Assembly (NCBI GenBank): GCA_964654695.1
Contig: CAZZKJ010000003.1
Coordinates: forward strand, 59,546-123,545
Source of the DNA: CAZZKJ01 sp964654695
GTDB taxonomy: Bacteria; Krumholzibacteriota; Krumholzibacteriia; WVZY01
Direction: 5' to 3'
DNA: 64,000 bases
The notes under the pieces are model-generated. The model was not told the origin of the DNA and did no database searches. It worked only from the letters and a program-made list of their open reading frames with translations. The translations under genes were made by a program, and so were the position numbers. Positions 1-8,905 of the stretch are shown piece by piece. Numbering within the stretch: the first letter of the stretch is position 1; every line of letters starts with the position of its first letter.

Positions 1-60
1 ATGTTCTCCATCCTGTTCAAACTATTGGGATTTTCAGTCCGAAATCCAGAGGTGGTTGCA

Positions 61-1512
61 ATGAGATCCTTATTTAATGACGATGGCATGATCCCTTCGG
101 TCCGGAAGCAGGTTCGCCGCGTTTTTTTTCTGGTTATTATTGCGGCCGGAACGCAGTTATATGCCGGAGAAAGCAGTTCTGTAAGCTCGCCGCGTGATCA
201 GCAATCTGTAAGCGTTACGGTTTATAACGACAATCTGGGATTGATCAAGGACGTAAGAAAGCTGGACATGCCAAAAGGTATTTTCTCGCTTGCTTTTGAA
301 GGCGTCGCATCAGGCATCGATCCCACCAGTGTGAGTATAAGATCGCTTGATGATCCCGGTGCTTTGAATATCCTCGAGCAGAACTTCGAGTATGACCTCA
401 TCAGTCCCAAGAAGTTGATGGAAAAATATCTTGGCAAGGAAATCGAGCTTGTAAGTAAAACCACCGACGGCTTGAAAACCGATCGCGCGCGGTTGATTGG
501 CACCGAAGGCGGTTATGTTTATGAAATAGAGGGCAAGATTGCCATTAATCCCGCCGGCAAGGTTGTGCTGCCCCGCCTGCCCGAGGGGTTGATTTCGAAG
601 CCTTCGCTGATTTGGCTTCTGGATAACCGCGTTCGAAAACAAATGATTGAAGCCAGTTATCTCACTAAAGGCATATCCTGGCGGACTGATTATGTGATGG
701 TTTTATCTGAGAATGATTCGCAAATGGATATGTCGGGTTGGATTACCGTAGCAAACAGGAGCGGAGCTACTTATAAAAATGCTATTCTGAAACTCGTCGC
801 GGGCGATGTGCACAGGGTGCAGCCAGAACAGCCGGCAAGAAGGCCGCCCGAAACTCTCGGTTTTGAAATGTCCAGGGGGCCTATCGTCAGGGAAAGCGCA
901 TTATTCGAATACCATATGTATTCCGTCGCGCGCAAAACTACTTTGAAGAATAATCAAACCAAGCAGATAAGAATGCTCGATGCGGCGGGCGTTCCGGTCT
1001 CCAAACAATATGTTTATACTCCAACGCGCCCGTATTTTTTCAGTACGATGGTTAATCCGGATATATCCAAAAAGGTAGGCGTTTTTCTCAAATTCATGAA
1101 TGAGAAAAAGAACGGTTTGGGTATGCCGCTTCCCAAAGGTGTGGTCAGAGTTTATAAAAAGGATGATGACGGATCCCTGGAATTCCTGGGTGAAGACAGA
1201 ATAGATCATACACCGGAAGATGAGAAGCTGAGGATCAAGATCGGCGAAGCCTTTGATATTGTAGCAGAAAGGATTCAAACCGAATTCAGAAAATTCAAAA
1301 ACTCGTTCGAATCAGCATACAAGATCACAATACGCAATCATAAGAAACAGGATATCGTGGTTTCAGTCATCGAGAGGTTGGGGGGGGATTGGAAGATCGA
1401 GCAACAGTCGCATGAATATACAAAGGAATCGGCCTCCCGGGTCAGGTTCGATGTTCCGGTTAAATCCAAGGGGGAGTCGATATTGACATACAGGGTTGCG
1501 GTCAAACGCTAA
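61..1512 (+). CDS. Exported DUF4139 domain protein
   Basis: An exported protein of about 483 aa whose body matches the DUF4139 family, which has no defined biochemical role. After a basic stretch comes a hydrophobic signal segment (about residues 21-34, ending LYA), so the mature protein is probably periplasmic or surface-attached. A YNDNLGLIKD-type N-terminal strand and the later ISWRTDY segment are typical of the family. I chose the ATG at 61 because an AGAGGTGG ribosome site lies 5 bp upstream. The frame is also open from base 1, so a longer form starting upstream of the window cannot be excluded. Position 88 is another possible start but has no ribosome site. The next gene follows after 25 bp and may be co-transcribed. 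Confidence 0.8.
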   Translation: MRSLFNDDGMIPSVRKQVRRVFFLVIIAAGTQLYAGESSSVSSPRDQQSVSVTVYNDNLGLIKDVRKLDMPKGIFSLAFEGVASGIDPTSVSIRSLDDPGALNILEQNFEYDLISPKKLMEKYLGKEIELVSKTTDGLKTDRARLIGTEGGYVYEIEGKIAINPAGKVVLPRLPEGLISKPSLIWLLDNRVRKQMIEASYLTKGISWRTDYVMVLSENDSQMDMSGWITVANRSGATYKNAILKLVAGDVHRVQPEQPARRPPETLGFEMSRGPIVRESALFEYHMYSVARKTTLKNNQTKQIRMLDAAGVPVSKQYVYTPTRPYFFSTMVNPDISKKVGVFLKFMNEKKNGLGMPLPKGVVRVYKKDDDGSLEFLGEDRIDHTPEDEKLRIKIGEAFDIVAERIQTEFRKFKNSFESAYKITIRNHKKQDIVVSVIERLGGDWKIEQQSHEYTKESASRVRFDVPVKSKGESILTYRVAVKR

Positions 1513-1537
1513 TACGCAAAGGAGATTTTGATCCGAT

Positions 1538-2047
1538 ATGGAAACGCTGCATTCTCTGACCGGATATGCCCTGGCTCATGCCGGCGCATTCATAATAATT
1601 CTTGGTGCGGTTTCCATCGCCGGATTGGTTTTTGGAACGACTTCATTACTGCGGTTCCGATCGATTTGCCGTCCATTGGAGAGTATCAAATCCAAAACCG
1701 GCGATAGAGGCGAATACATGCCCGTGATAGCCTCATCGATCGAGGACAACAGAAAAGCCATCGAAGACGTCGCTTCCGGAGTAGAACGGCTTCTGGATGA
1801 AAGCAGCAGTTACCTCAAGCACATAGGCCTGGTCCGTTATGATGCTTTCGATGATGTCGGGGGCAAGCAAAGTTACTCATTATGTCTTCTGGACGGCGAT
1901 AAAAACGGGTTTATTATTACTTACCTGACCGGGCATAATTTTACGAGGAGTTATGCCGTTGCAATCGATGCGGGTGCGCATTCCAGAAAGTTGAGCGAAG
2001 AAGAAATCCAGGCCTGCGCCGCCGCTGTTTCCGCCATGCAGCCTTGA
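1538..2047 (+). CDS. DUF4446 family membrane protein
   Basis: A 169-residue protein with one N-terminal membrane segment (about residues 14-37). A charged, probably helical linker follows, then a compact C-terminal domain with the signature LVRYDAFDDVGGKQSYSLCL. That signature, followed by a GFIITYLTGHN-like strand and an acidic LSEEE near the end, identifies the DUF4446 family. The function of the family is unknown. The layout suggests a membrane-anchored cytoplasmic domain. It sits 25 bp after the DUF4139 gene and ends 30 bp before the oppositely oriented MATE gene, so it is the last gene of its transcript. Confidence 0.85.
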   Translation: METLHSLTGYALAHAGAFIIILGAVSIAGLVFGTTSLLRFRSICRPLESIKSKTGDRGEYMPVIASSIEDNRKAIEDVASGVERLLDESSSYLKHIGLVRYDAFDDVGGKQSYSLCLLDGDKNGFIITYLTGHNFTRSYAVAIDAGAHSRKLSEEEIQACAAAVSAMQP

Positions 2048-2077
2048 TTCGGCGGCGAACTCCCGGCTTCAATTGCT

Positions 2078-3427
2078 TCAGATTCGTATCGATATCCATC
2101 CTTCTCTGTGCAGCCTCGCGAAAATCACCGATGCCAATATAATGATGTAGAGCACGGCTCCGGCCCATGCCCCAGTCACGCCGCCGTTCAGCGTCATGCC
2201 GAAATAAAATGCGAGAGGCAGGAAAAGGAACCAGGCAAAACATACTGTTATGATCATAGGCAATTTGGTGTCCCCCGCTCCCCGTAGGGCTCCGTTGGAT
2301 ATCATTTGGATGGAATCGAAAAATTGAAATACAGCCGCTATGAGCATCAGCTTTTTCCCCATGGCAATAACCGTAAGATCGGTCGTAAAAATACGCACCA
2401 AAGTCCCCGCAAATATGATGTAAGAAGCAGCAATGAATATGGAATATAACAAGCCAAGCTTCAAAGCCGAATAAGCGCTCTTTTTTGCAAATATGTTTGA
2501 GCCGGATCCTATATACTGCCCCATCAAAGTGGTTGCCGCTACGGCCAGGCCTTGGGCCGGCATGAATGAAAAAGCCAGCAGTTGAATAATTATCTGGTTG
2601 GCCGCCAGAGCGGTCGTGCTGATGCGACCGATAAATGCGAAGAACACTAGAAAGCTTCCCATATCCAGAAAAAACTGGACTCCTATCGGAAATCCCACCC
2701 GTAGCAGTTTCATCATTTCAACAGTATTAATGTGAAAGCAGCGGTGAATCCGATATCGGTTTCTGTAACGTGTTGAAAATGAAATGATGCAGAAAGAAAA
2801 TGCAGCCAGCAGGTTCGCCAGGGCCGTCGCCCACGCCGCTCCGGCTACACCCATTGCGGGTACGGAGCCGCGGCCGAAGATCAGCAGGTAATCGCCCGCG
2901 ATGTTAACAAGATTCGCAAAAGCAATTACTTTCATGGGGGTTTTAGTATTGCCGATCCCCCTGAAGAAGTTGGAATATGCGAAGTGCAAAATCACAAAAG
3001 GAGCCGACAGCATTCGAATATCTGCATAAGACAGCGTTTTGCTCCTGACTTCATCCGCCGGGCCGAGCAGATTGACGGTCAAAGGATTCATAAACCTTAT
3101 CAAATAAATGACCAACCCGGACAACAGGGCGAGATACAAACCCTGCCAGAGAATAATGGCGCATTTTTCGAATTTTCTGCCGCCGTAGTACTGAGCGACA
3201 AAGGTGTTGATTCCATTCATGACTCCGACAAAAAACGAATGTATAGTCCAAACCATTATCCCTCCCATCCCGACTGCAGCGAGAGGGATTTTACCCGTGT
3301 GGCCGACCATTGCGGAATCAACGGCCCACATAATTGTCTGGGAAAGCATGGTTAGAATCGCGGGATAAGCAAGCTGCCAGACTTCGAGGTTGGATCCGGC
3401 GCGGAGACTGTTTTGGCGGGGTTTAAT
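2078..3427 (-). CDS. MATE family multidrug/Na+ efflux transporter, probable ATT start
   Basis: A polytopic transporter of the MATE (NorM/DinF) family, expected to export drugs or metabolites in exchange for Na+ or H+. Two pseudo-repeated halves of about six helices are visible, with family motifs such as DSAMVGH near the N-terminus and GAGDTKLPM in the second half. The first ATG (3349) would cut into helix 1. The frame stays open upstream and encodes LEVWQLAYPAILTM, the expected MATE N-terminus, but holds no ATG, GTG or TTG there. An ATT at 3427-3425 overlaps the rhomboid stop and has AAAGGG 8 bp upstream, so I take it as a rare ATT start coupled to the rhomboid gene. A sequencing error at that codon would look the same. 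The length from ATT is 449 aa. Confidence 0.8.
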   Translation of the reverse strand: MKPRQNSLRAGSNLEVWQLAYPAILTMLSQTIMWAVDSAMVGHTGKIPLAAVGMGGIMVWTIHSFFVGVMNGINTFVAQYYGGRKFEKCAIILWQGLYLALLSGLVIYLIRFMNPLTVNLLGPADEVRSKTLSYADIRMLSAPFVILHFAYSNFFRGIGNTKTPMKVIAFANLVNIAGDYLLIFGRGSVPAMGVAGAAWATALANLLAAFSFCIISFSTRYRNRYRIHRCFHINTVEMMKLLRVGFPIGVQFFLDMGSFLVFFAFIGRISTTALAANQIIIQLLAFSFMPAQGLAVAATTLMGQYIGSGSNIFAKKSAYSALKLGLLYSIFIAASYIIFAGTLVRIFTTDLTVIAMGKKLMLIAAVFQFFDSIQMISNGALRGAGDTKLPMIITVCFAWFLFLPLAFYFGMTLNGGVTGAWAGAVLYIIILASVIFARLHREGWISIRI

Positions 3428-4229
3428 CGGAACCGCCCTTTCGTTTTTTTCTGTAATTTTCCAGTATGCGTTTTTCGGTTGCGCTCAATTCGTCCTTGCC
3501 CTTCTCGGCGATCTTGTCAAGAATGGAATCAACCGTGGAACGCTCGTCCGCGTTTCTTTTAACCTGCTTCTCCCGTGAATATTGATCCCACTTTCTGCTG
3601 ACATCGTAAAAAAAACGTGATCGGAGAATTTCCTGCTTGAAAAACAGGAGCCCCGCGGCAATTCCGCCCAGGTGAGCGAAATACGCTATATGGCTGGGGC
3701 CGGATATGCCTTGAAGGAACTGGAAAAGAGCGAGGAAAAGCATCAGGTGCTTGGCTTTTACAGAAAAAAGCAAAAAAAGATAAACCCGGTTGTTCGGAAA
3801 AAGCATGGCATAGGCGAGAAACAGGCCGAAACCGGCAGCACTCGCTCCAAGCGTGAAGTTCCGATAGGCGAAAACAAAACTAAAAAGAGCTCCTCCCAAC
3901 CCGCAGGCCAAGTAGTACTTCAAGAACTTTTCTTTTCCCCAGGCGTTCTCTATGGCCGTCCCGAACATCCACACTATAAACATGTTGAATAAAAGATGCC
4001 AAACACCGAGATGGAGAAACATGTAGGTGATAACCTGCCAGACATAATACTTTTTTACTACCATGGCCGGCATAAGAGAAAAGTATCTTTGAAAACTCTC
4101 CCCGAATCTCGGCCCGAATAAATATTCAAGTATGAACACAATGATATTGGCGGCGATAATCTTGTTGACCATGCTGCCCGATGAGAATCCGCCCCAGTCA
4201 GGGCGCCGTTCATAATAATATTGTGGCAT
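3423..4229 (-). CDS. Rhomboid family intramembrane serine protease
   Basis: A six-helix rhomboid protease of 268 aa, which cleaves membrane proteins within the bilayer. Visible hallmarks are the HLGVWHLLFNM segment between helices 1 and 2, the catalytic serine in GASA, and the catalytic histidine in AHLGG of the last helix. The usual active-site motif is GxSG; here the last glycine is alanine. The cytoplasmic C-terminal tail (about residues 205-268) contains a STVDSILDKIAEKG helix-rich domain like the DUF6576 tail of other bacterial rhomboids. The ATG at 4229 is preceded by AAAAGGAG. The stop overlaps the presumed start of the MATE gene, so the two appear co-translated. Substrates are unknown. 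Confidence 0.88.
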   Translation of the reverse strand: MPQYYYERRPDWGGFSSGSMVNKIIAANIIVFILEYLFGPRFGESFQRYFSLMPAMVVKKYYVWQVITYMFLHLGVWHLLFNMFIVWMFGTAIENAWGKEKFLKYYLACGLGGALFSFVFAYRNFTLGASAAGFGLFLAYAMLFPNNRVYLFLLFSVKAKHLMLFLALFQFLQGISGPSHIAYFAHLGGIAAGLLFFKQEILRSRFFYDVSRKWDQYSREKQVKRNADERSTVDSILDKIAEKGKDELSATEKRILENYRKKRKGGSD

Positions 4230-4443
4230 ATGATTGCTCCTTTTATTGCTGCAATAAGATACACTTTTTGATACCCTGGGAACAATAAAATCTTGTGTTT
4301 CGGGAAAAATGCGCATGTGGTTGTGGTATTCATAAGAATCGAATATTATTCATCGCCGCCGCCACTTGCAGCGTGAAACATTCTCGGTGAAAAGACGTAA
4401 TCTCATTAATAAAATCCATTTATCATAAGTTAAGGAGACAATC

Positions 4444-5607
4444 ATGGCCGGATTATTACGCGGAAGGCGAGTCCCTGCCGCAATTATATTATTAGTAATC
4501 GTATTGATACCAAGCTTTTATGGCGTACGCCGGCTTGCCTTAAAACGCGGCGGCGCCGGGGCCGCGGATTCCACGGCCGCAGATTCTTCCGCAGCGGATT
4601 CGAAAAACGGATCTGAAAAGGGCAAAGCTGTTGAAGCTGTTCCTGTTGAAATATCACAAGCCGGGTTCAAGAGTATCTCGTCTTATTATCAGACGACGGC
4701 TACTTTGCAGCCGGAAAGAAAAGTCGAAATAGTGGCTAAAATAGCGGGTGAGATCGTGAAGATCAGGGTGGAAGAGGGGGACATGGTAAAAAAAGGAGCT
4801 CTTCTTTGCGAACTTAACGACGAAGAGCAACGGATCGCGCTTGAAGCGGAGCGTATTAATAAGGAAAAACAAGAGGCCGAATTCAATCGTTTCCAGGAGA
4901 TGTATAAGAAGCATCTGATAAGCGATAAAGAATACTCAGATGCCAAATATAATTATGAAACAGCTGAGAACCAGCTCGAAGCGACAGCTTTGAAGTTCGA
5001 TTACACAAAGATCAGAGCGCCTTTTACAGGGATTATAACAAAAAGACTGGTCGATGTGGGTCTTAATGTCGGCTTGGGCACAAAACTGCTGGAGATAGCT
5101 GATGTTGATCCCCTTTTGGTTAAAATGTATTTGCCTGAAAACGAAATGGCTGTTATCGAGCCCAATCAGGCTATTCGCATCACACTCGATTCGGATCCCA
5201 ATAAGGTTTTCAAAGGAAAGATAGTCAGGAGTTCTCCGGAAGTGGATGATAGAACGGGGACAGTCAAAGTAACCGCACAGGTTGATGGAATCGCCATGCC
5301 GGGCAGCTTCGTCCGGATAAAAATCGTAACGGCGACGCATGACAGTTCTTTGGTAATTCCGAGGGAGGGCCTGGTGAACGATGCGGGAGAAACATTTGTT
5401 TTTGTCGCTGAAGCTGATACGGTTAGAAAAACGCGCGTGCTTCTTGGATTCGAAGACGAGCATTATGCTGAAGTCCTTCAAGGAGTCGAGCTGAATGACA
5501 GCATTGTAGTCGTGGGTCAGGGAGGCCTGAAACCGGGATCCAAGATTACCATTATATCACCCTTAACACCCAATGAAGTTTCCACGGATGACAAGGTTTC
5601 GAAATAA
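4444..5607 (+). CDS. RND efflux periplasmic adaptor (MFP/HlyD family)
   Basis: The membrane fusion (adaptor) subunit of a tripartite RND pump, 387 aa. An N-terminal membrane anchor (about residues 12-30) is followed by a low-complexity stretch with repeated A-A-D-S units, likely a flexible periplasmic linker. Then come the lipoyl/barrel-sandwich half (VEIVAKIAGEIVKIRVEEGD), a short helical hairpin (about residues 130-175), the second lipoyl half (FDYTKIRAPFTGIITKR), a beta-barrel and the membrane-proximal domain. GGAGACA precedes the ATG. It is the first gene of an operon with two RND permeases. No outer-membrane channel (TolC type) is encoded next to it. Confidence 0.92.
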   Translation: MAGLLRGRRVPAAIILLVIVLIPSFYGVRRLALKRGGAGAADSTAADSSAADSKNGSEKGKAVEAVPVEISQAGFKSISSYYQTTATLQPERKVEIVAKIAGEIVKIRVEEGDMVKKGALLCELNDEEQRIALEAERINKEKQEAEFNRFQEMYKKHLISDKEYSDAKYNYETAENQLEATALKFDYTKIRAPFTGIITKRLVDVGLNVGLGTKLLEIADVDPLLVKMYLPENEMAVIEPNQAIRITLDSDPNKVFKGKIVRSSPEVDDRTGTVKVTAQVDGIAMPGSFVRIKIVTATHDSSLVIPREGLVNDAGETFVFVAEADTVRKTRVLLGFEDEHYAEVLQGVELNDSIVVVGQGGLKPGSKITIISPLTPNEVSTDDKVSK

Positions 5608-5686
5608 CCTTCGGCTAAAATGCAAAAAGGTATAATGTGAGTTCTACTGAAATGCCTGCTGAAATTTCAAAGCTGAGGAGCTGCCG

Positions 5687-8600
5687 ATGAAAATCATCGG
5701 TTTTTCCATCAACAGGCCCGTGACCATATCAATGATTTTTCTGGCCGTTATTATCTTCGGCCTGGTTTCTCTCAACCGCCTGCGCCTGCAGCTTCTTCCC
5801 GATATCTCTTATCCCACGCTGACAATCCAAACGGAATACCCCGATGCAGCACCATTGGAAGTGGAGAATTTCGTTTCGCGTCCTCTGGAGGAAGCCGTCG
5901 GTGTGGTAACCGGATTGAAGCATCTGCGCTCGGTTTCCAGACCGGGGATCTCGGAGATAATACTGGAATTCGCATGGAAAACCCCCATGAATTATGCCGC
6001 TCTTGATGTAAGGGAAAAAATCGACCTGATAGAGCTTCCCAAGGAATGCGGGCAGTCCGTAATTCTGCGTTACGATCCATCGCTTGATCCCGTGGTTCGT
6101 ATCGGAGTTTATGGCATCGATAACCTGGTCAAGTTGAGAAATCTTGCCGACAAGGTGATCAAAAAAGATTTGGAATCCCTCGACGGGGTGGCCAGCGCAA
6201 AGGTTCTCGGGGGATTGGAAGAGGAGATCCAGGTTGAGCTCGACGAAAGAAAACTTGCGTTGTTCCAGGTTCCAATAGCGCTGGTTGGACAAAGATTGTT
6301 CGAGGATAATATCAATCAATCCGGGGGTAAACTCAGGGACCGGGGTTCCGAGTTTCTCCTCAGAACCGAAAACGAATTCAAGAACGTAAATGAAATCGCG
6401 GGGACGATTATACGCGAAGACACGGGCAGAAAAATCGTCCTTGCGGACCTGGGAAGGGTTGAGAGGAGTTACAAGGAAAGAGAAGTAATAACAAGGCTCA
6501 ACGGCAAGGAAGCGGTTGAAATTGCGATCTATAAAGAAGGCGATGCGAACACCGTCGAGGTTGCAAAAGCGATCAGGGGCAGGGTTAAAGCTTTATCCAA
6601 GGATTTGCCTGCCAGCGTAAGGCTGCTGAACCTTTTCGATCAGGCCCGTTTCATAGAAGGAGCTGTCGGTGAAGTTGAAAACAATGCTCTGGTCGGCGCT
6701 CTTTTGGCGATATTGATCCTCTTCCTTTTCCTCCGGGATGTACGCAGCACCATGATAATAGGCTTGTCCATTCCTATATCCATCATGACTACTTTTGTTT
6801 TCATGAGACAGCTGGGTATTTCACTGAACATAATGTCTCTCGGAGGCCTGGCGCTGGGGGTGGGTATGCTTGTCGATAATTCCATCGTGGTATTAGAGAG
6901 CATATCGCGGCACCGGGGGCGAAGCAATGACAGGAAAGACGCCACTTTCAAAGGGGCCGGCGAAGTGGGAAAGGCGGTTGCCGCTTCCACGCTTACCACG
7001 GTTGCGGTATTTCTGCCGATTGTCTTTGTTGAAGGAATAGCAGGACAGATATTCAAGGATCAGGCTCTGACCGTTTCCATCTCCTTGCTGGCTTCGCTCG
7101 TTGTTGCGCTTATGCTCATCCCCATGATCTCGGCCCTCCAGGGACGCTCGGGCCGGAGTTCATCTCCAAGCAAAGGCGAAACGGAAAACCCGTTAAAAAA
7201 GCAGTCAAGGATTGCAGGATTCCTGATAAAACCAATCCGTTTCTTGTTTACCGACGTTCCGGTATTTATCCTGGCGGTTTCAAGAGCATTCTTTTCACGG
7301 CTGAGATCGGGCGCGGTTTCTGTCTCCGCACCTGTTCTCCGCGCGTTCCAGCGGGCCTATGAATCGGTGGAAATGCAATACCGCCCGATCCTCAAGAAAG
7401 TGCTTTCACATAAAATTATGTTTCTCTCCGGAGTATTCTTGTTGTTCTGTTTGAGTCTTTTGCTGCTCAATAATATCGGCAGAGAATTGATACCCCAGTT
7501 CTCACAGGGCGAATTCAGTTTCAGCGCCAGGCTCATCGAAGGCAGTCCCTTGAGCGCAACAAACCGGAAAATCTCGCAAATGGAAAGCATAATTGAATCC
7601 AGCCCGGGCGTTGATACTTATTTCAGTACGATAGGGCGCACCAATAGGCTGGGCAGCAACATCAAGAACAAGGATAAGAATGTAGGGCAGATAAATGTTG
7701 TTCTGAATAACAAGAATGACAAGAAAGCGGAGGCCGAGATCGTCAGTGTTTTGAGAAATGAATTTTCAAAAATTGAAGGCATTAGCTGCAAGTTTTCCCG
7801 TCCAATGTATTTTACATTTCAAACTCCTGTGGAAATCGATATTTTCGGCTACAATCTGGACTTACTGCAAAAAACCGCGGAGGAAGTCCGGAAGGCCGTA
7901 GAAAATATCAGAGCAATAAAAGATGTAAAGAGCACGATGCAGGCTGGGAATCCCGAGCTCAAGATCGTCTTTAACCGGGACAAACTGGCTGCTTTTGGAC
8001 TACAGCTGGAAAGCGTTTCTGGAATCATGAAAAACAAGATTTATGGTGATGTGCCGACTAAACTCCGCGAGATGGAGCGTGAGGTCGACATCCGTGTCCG
8101 TACTTCAGCCTGGAGGACTGAAAACGCCGAATTTCTGAAATCCCTGGTAGTCGGGGAAAACGAGGGCAAGCCGATATATCTCGGATCCGTCGCGAATATA
8201 ACTTTCGACCGGGGTCTCAATCAAATCACGCGTATTTCGCAGCAGCGCGCCGCCGTCGTTACGGGAAATATTCAAGGCCGGGATCTGGGATCCGTCTCCA
8301 AAGACATAAATAAAGCCCTCGCGAAGGTGCAAATTCCCAAAGGCATTTCAGTTGAGCTGGCAGGCCAGAATGAGGAGTTATTGAGCTCCTTTCGCAGCCT
8401 GCTGTTCGCACTGGTGCTTGCGGTATTTCTAGTGTATCTGGTTATGGCTTCGCAATTCGAATCCTTCGTGCATCCTTTTATTATTATGTTTACGGTGCCA
8501 ATGGGTTTGATAGGCGTGTTCTGGACTCTTTTTATAACGGGCAAGTCGATAAGTGTTGTGGTCATAATCGGAGCGATAATGCTGTCCGGAATAGTCGTCA

Positions 8601-8881
8601 ATAACGGCATAGTGCTGATTGATTATATCAATGCATTGAGAAGACGCGGGGCTTCATTGGAATCTGCGGTCGAGGAAGCCAGCATGGTGCGGCTGCGCCC
8701 GATTTTGATGACGACATTTACGACCGTGCTCGGTCTTATGCCGATGGCACTGGGGTTAGGGGAGGGCGCCGAGATAAGGACGCCGATGGCTCTGGCGGTT
8801 ATTGGAGGTCTTCTCGGCGCCACCTTCCTGACGCTGCTGGTTATCCCGGCGTTGTATTCGATAGTCGAGCGGGGACGCTAA
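5687..8881 (+). CDS. RND efflux permease subunit (first of two)
   Basis: An inner-membrane proton-driven RND permease of 1064 aa, the normal length for the AcrB/HAE1 superfamily. Helix 1 is near the N-terminus, followed by the porter loops, helices 2-6, an internal linker, and the repeated second half with a long VMASQFESFVHP segment. The helix-4 proton-relay region reads GMLVDNSIVVLE, so the second position of the classic Asp-Asp pair is Asn, as in many CzcA/SwrC-type pumps. A hydrophilic insertion follows helix 6 (about residues 485-505). GAGGAG precedes the ATG. Next to a paralogous permease, it may form a mixed trimer as MdtB and MdtC do. Substrates cannot be predicted. Confidence 0.93.
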   Translation: MKIIGFSINRPVTISMIFLAVIIFGLVSLNRLRLQLLPDISYPTLTIQTEYPDAAPLEVENFVSRPLEEAVGVVTGLKHLRSVSRPGISEIILEFAWKTPMNYAALDVREKIDLIELPKECGQSVILRYDPSLDPVVRIGVYGIDNLVKLRNLADKVIKKDLESLDGVASAKVLGGLEEEIQVELDERKLALFQVPIALVGQRLFEDNINQSGGKLRDRGSEFLLRTENEFKNVNEIAGTIIREDTGRKIVLADLGRVERSYKEREVITRLNGKEAVEIAIYKEGDANTVEVAKAIRGRVKALSKDLPASVRLLNLFDQARFIEGAVGEVENNALVGALLAILILFLFLRDVRSTMIIGLSIPISIMTTFVFMRQLGISLNIMSLGGLALGVGMLVDNSIVVLESISRHRGRSNDRKDATFKGAGEVGKAVAASTLTTVAVFLPIVFVEGIAGQIFKDQALTVSISLLASLVVALMLIPMISALQGRSGRSSSPSKGETENPLKKQSRIAGFLIKPIRFLFTDVPVFILAVSRAFFSRLRSGAVSVSAPVLRAFQRAYESVEMQYRPILKKVLSHKIMFLSGVFLLFCLSLLLLNNIGRELIPQFSQGEFSFSARLIEGSPLSATNRKISQMESIIESSPGVDTYFSTIGRTNRLGSNIKNKDKNVGQINVVLNNKNDKKAEAEIVSVLRNEFSKIEGISCKFSRPMYFTFQTPVEIDIFGYNLDLLQKTAEEVRKAVENIRAIKDVKSTMQAGNPELKIVFNRDKLAAFGLQLESVSGIMKNKIYGDVPTKLREMEREVDIRVRTSAWRTENAEFLKSLVVGENEGKPIYLGSVANITFDRGLNQITRISQQRAAVVTGNIQGRDLGSVSKDINKALAKVQIPKGISVELAGQNEELLSSFRSLLFALVLAVFLVYLVMASQFESFVHPFIIMFTVPMGLIGVFWTLFITGKSISVVVIIGAIMLSGIVVNNGIVLIDYINALRRRGASLESAVEEASMVRLRPILMTTFTTVLGLMPMALGLGEGAEIRTPMALAVIGGLLGATFLTLLVIPALYSIVERGR

Positions 8882-8905
8882 AACCGTTAGACGGGATGAT
8901 TATCC

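Noticed and set aside
4936..5481. A 181-codon open frame antisense to the adaptor gene
   Set aside because: It overlaps the conserved lipoyl and beta-barrel domains and has no recognisable motif or start context.
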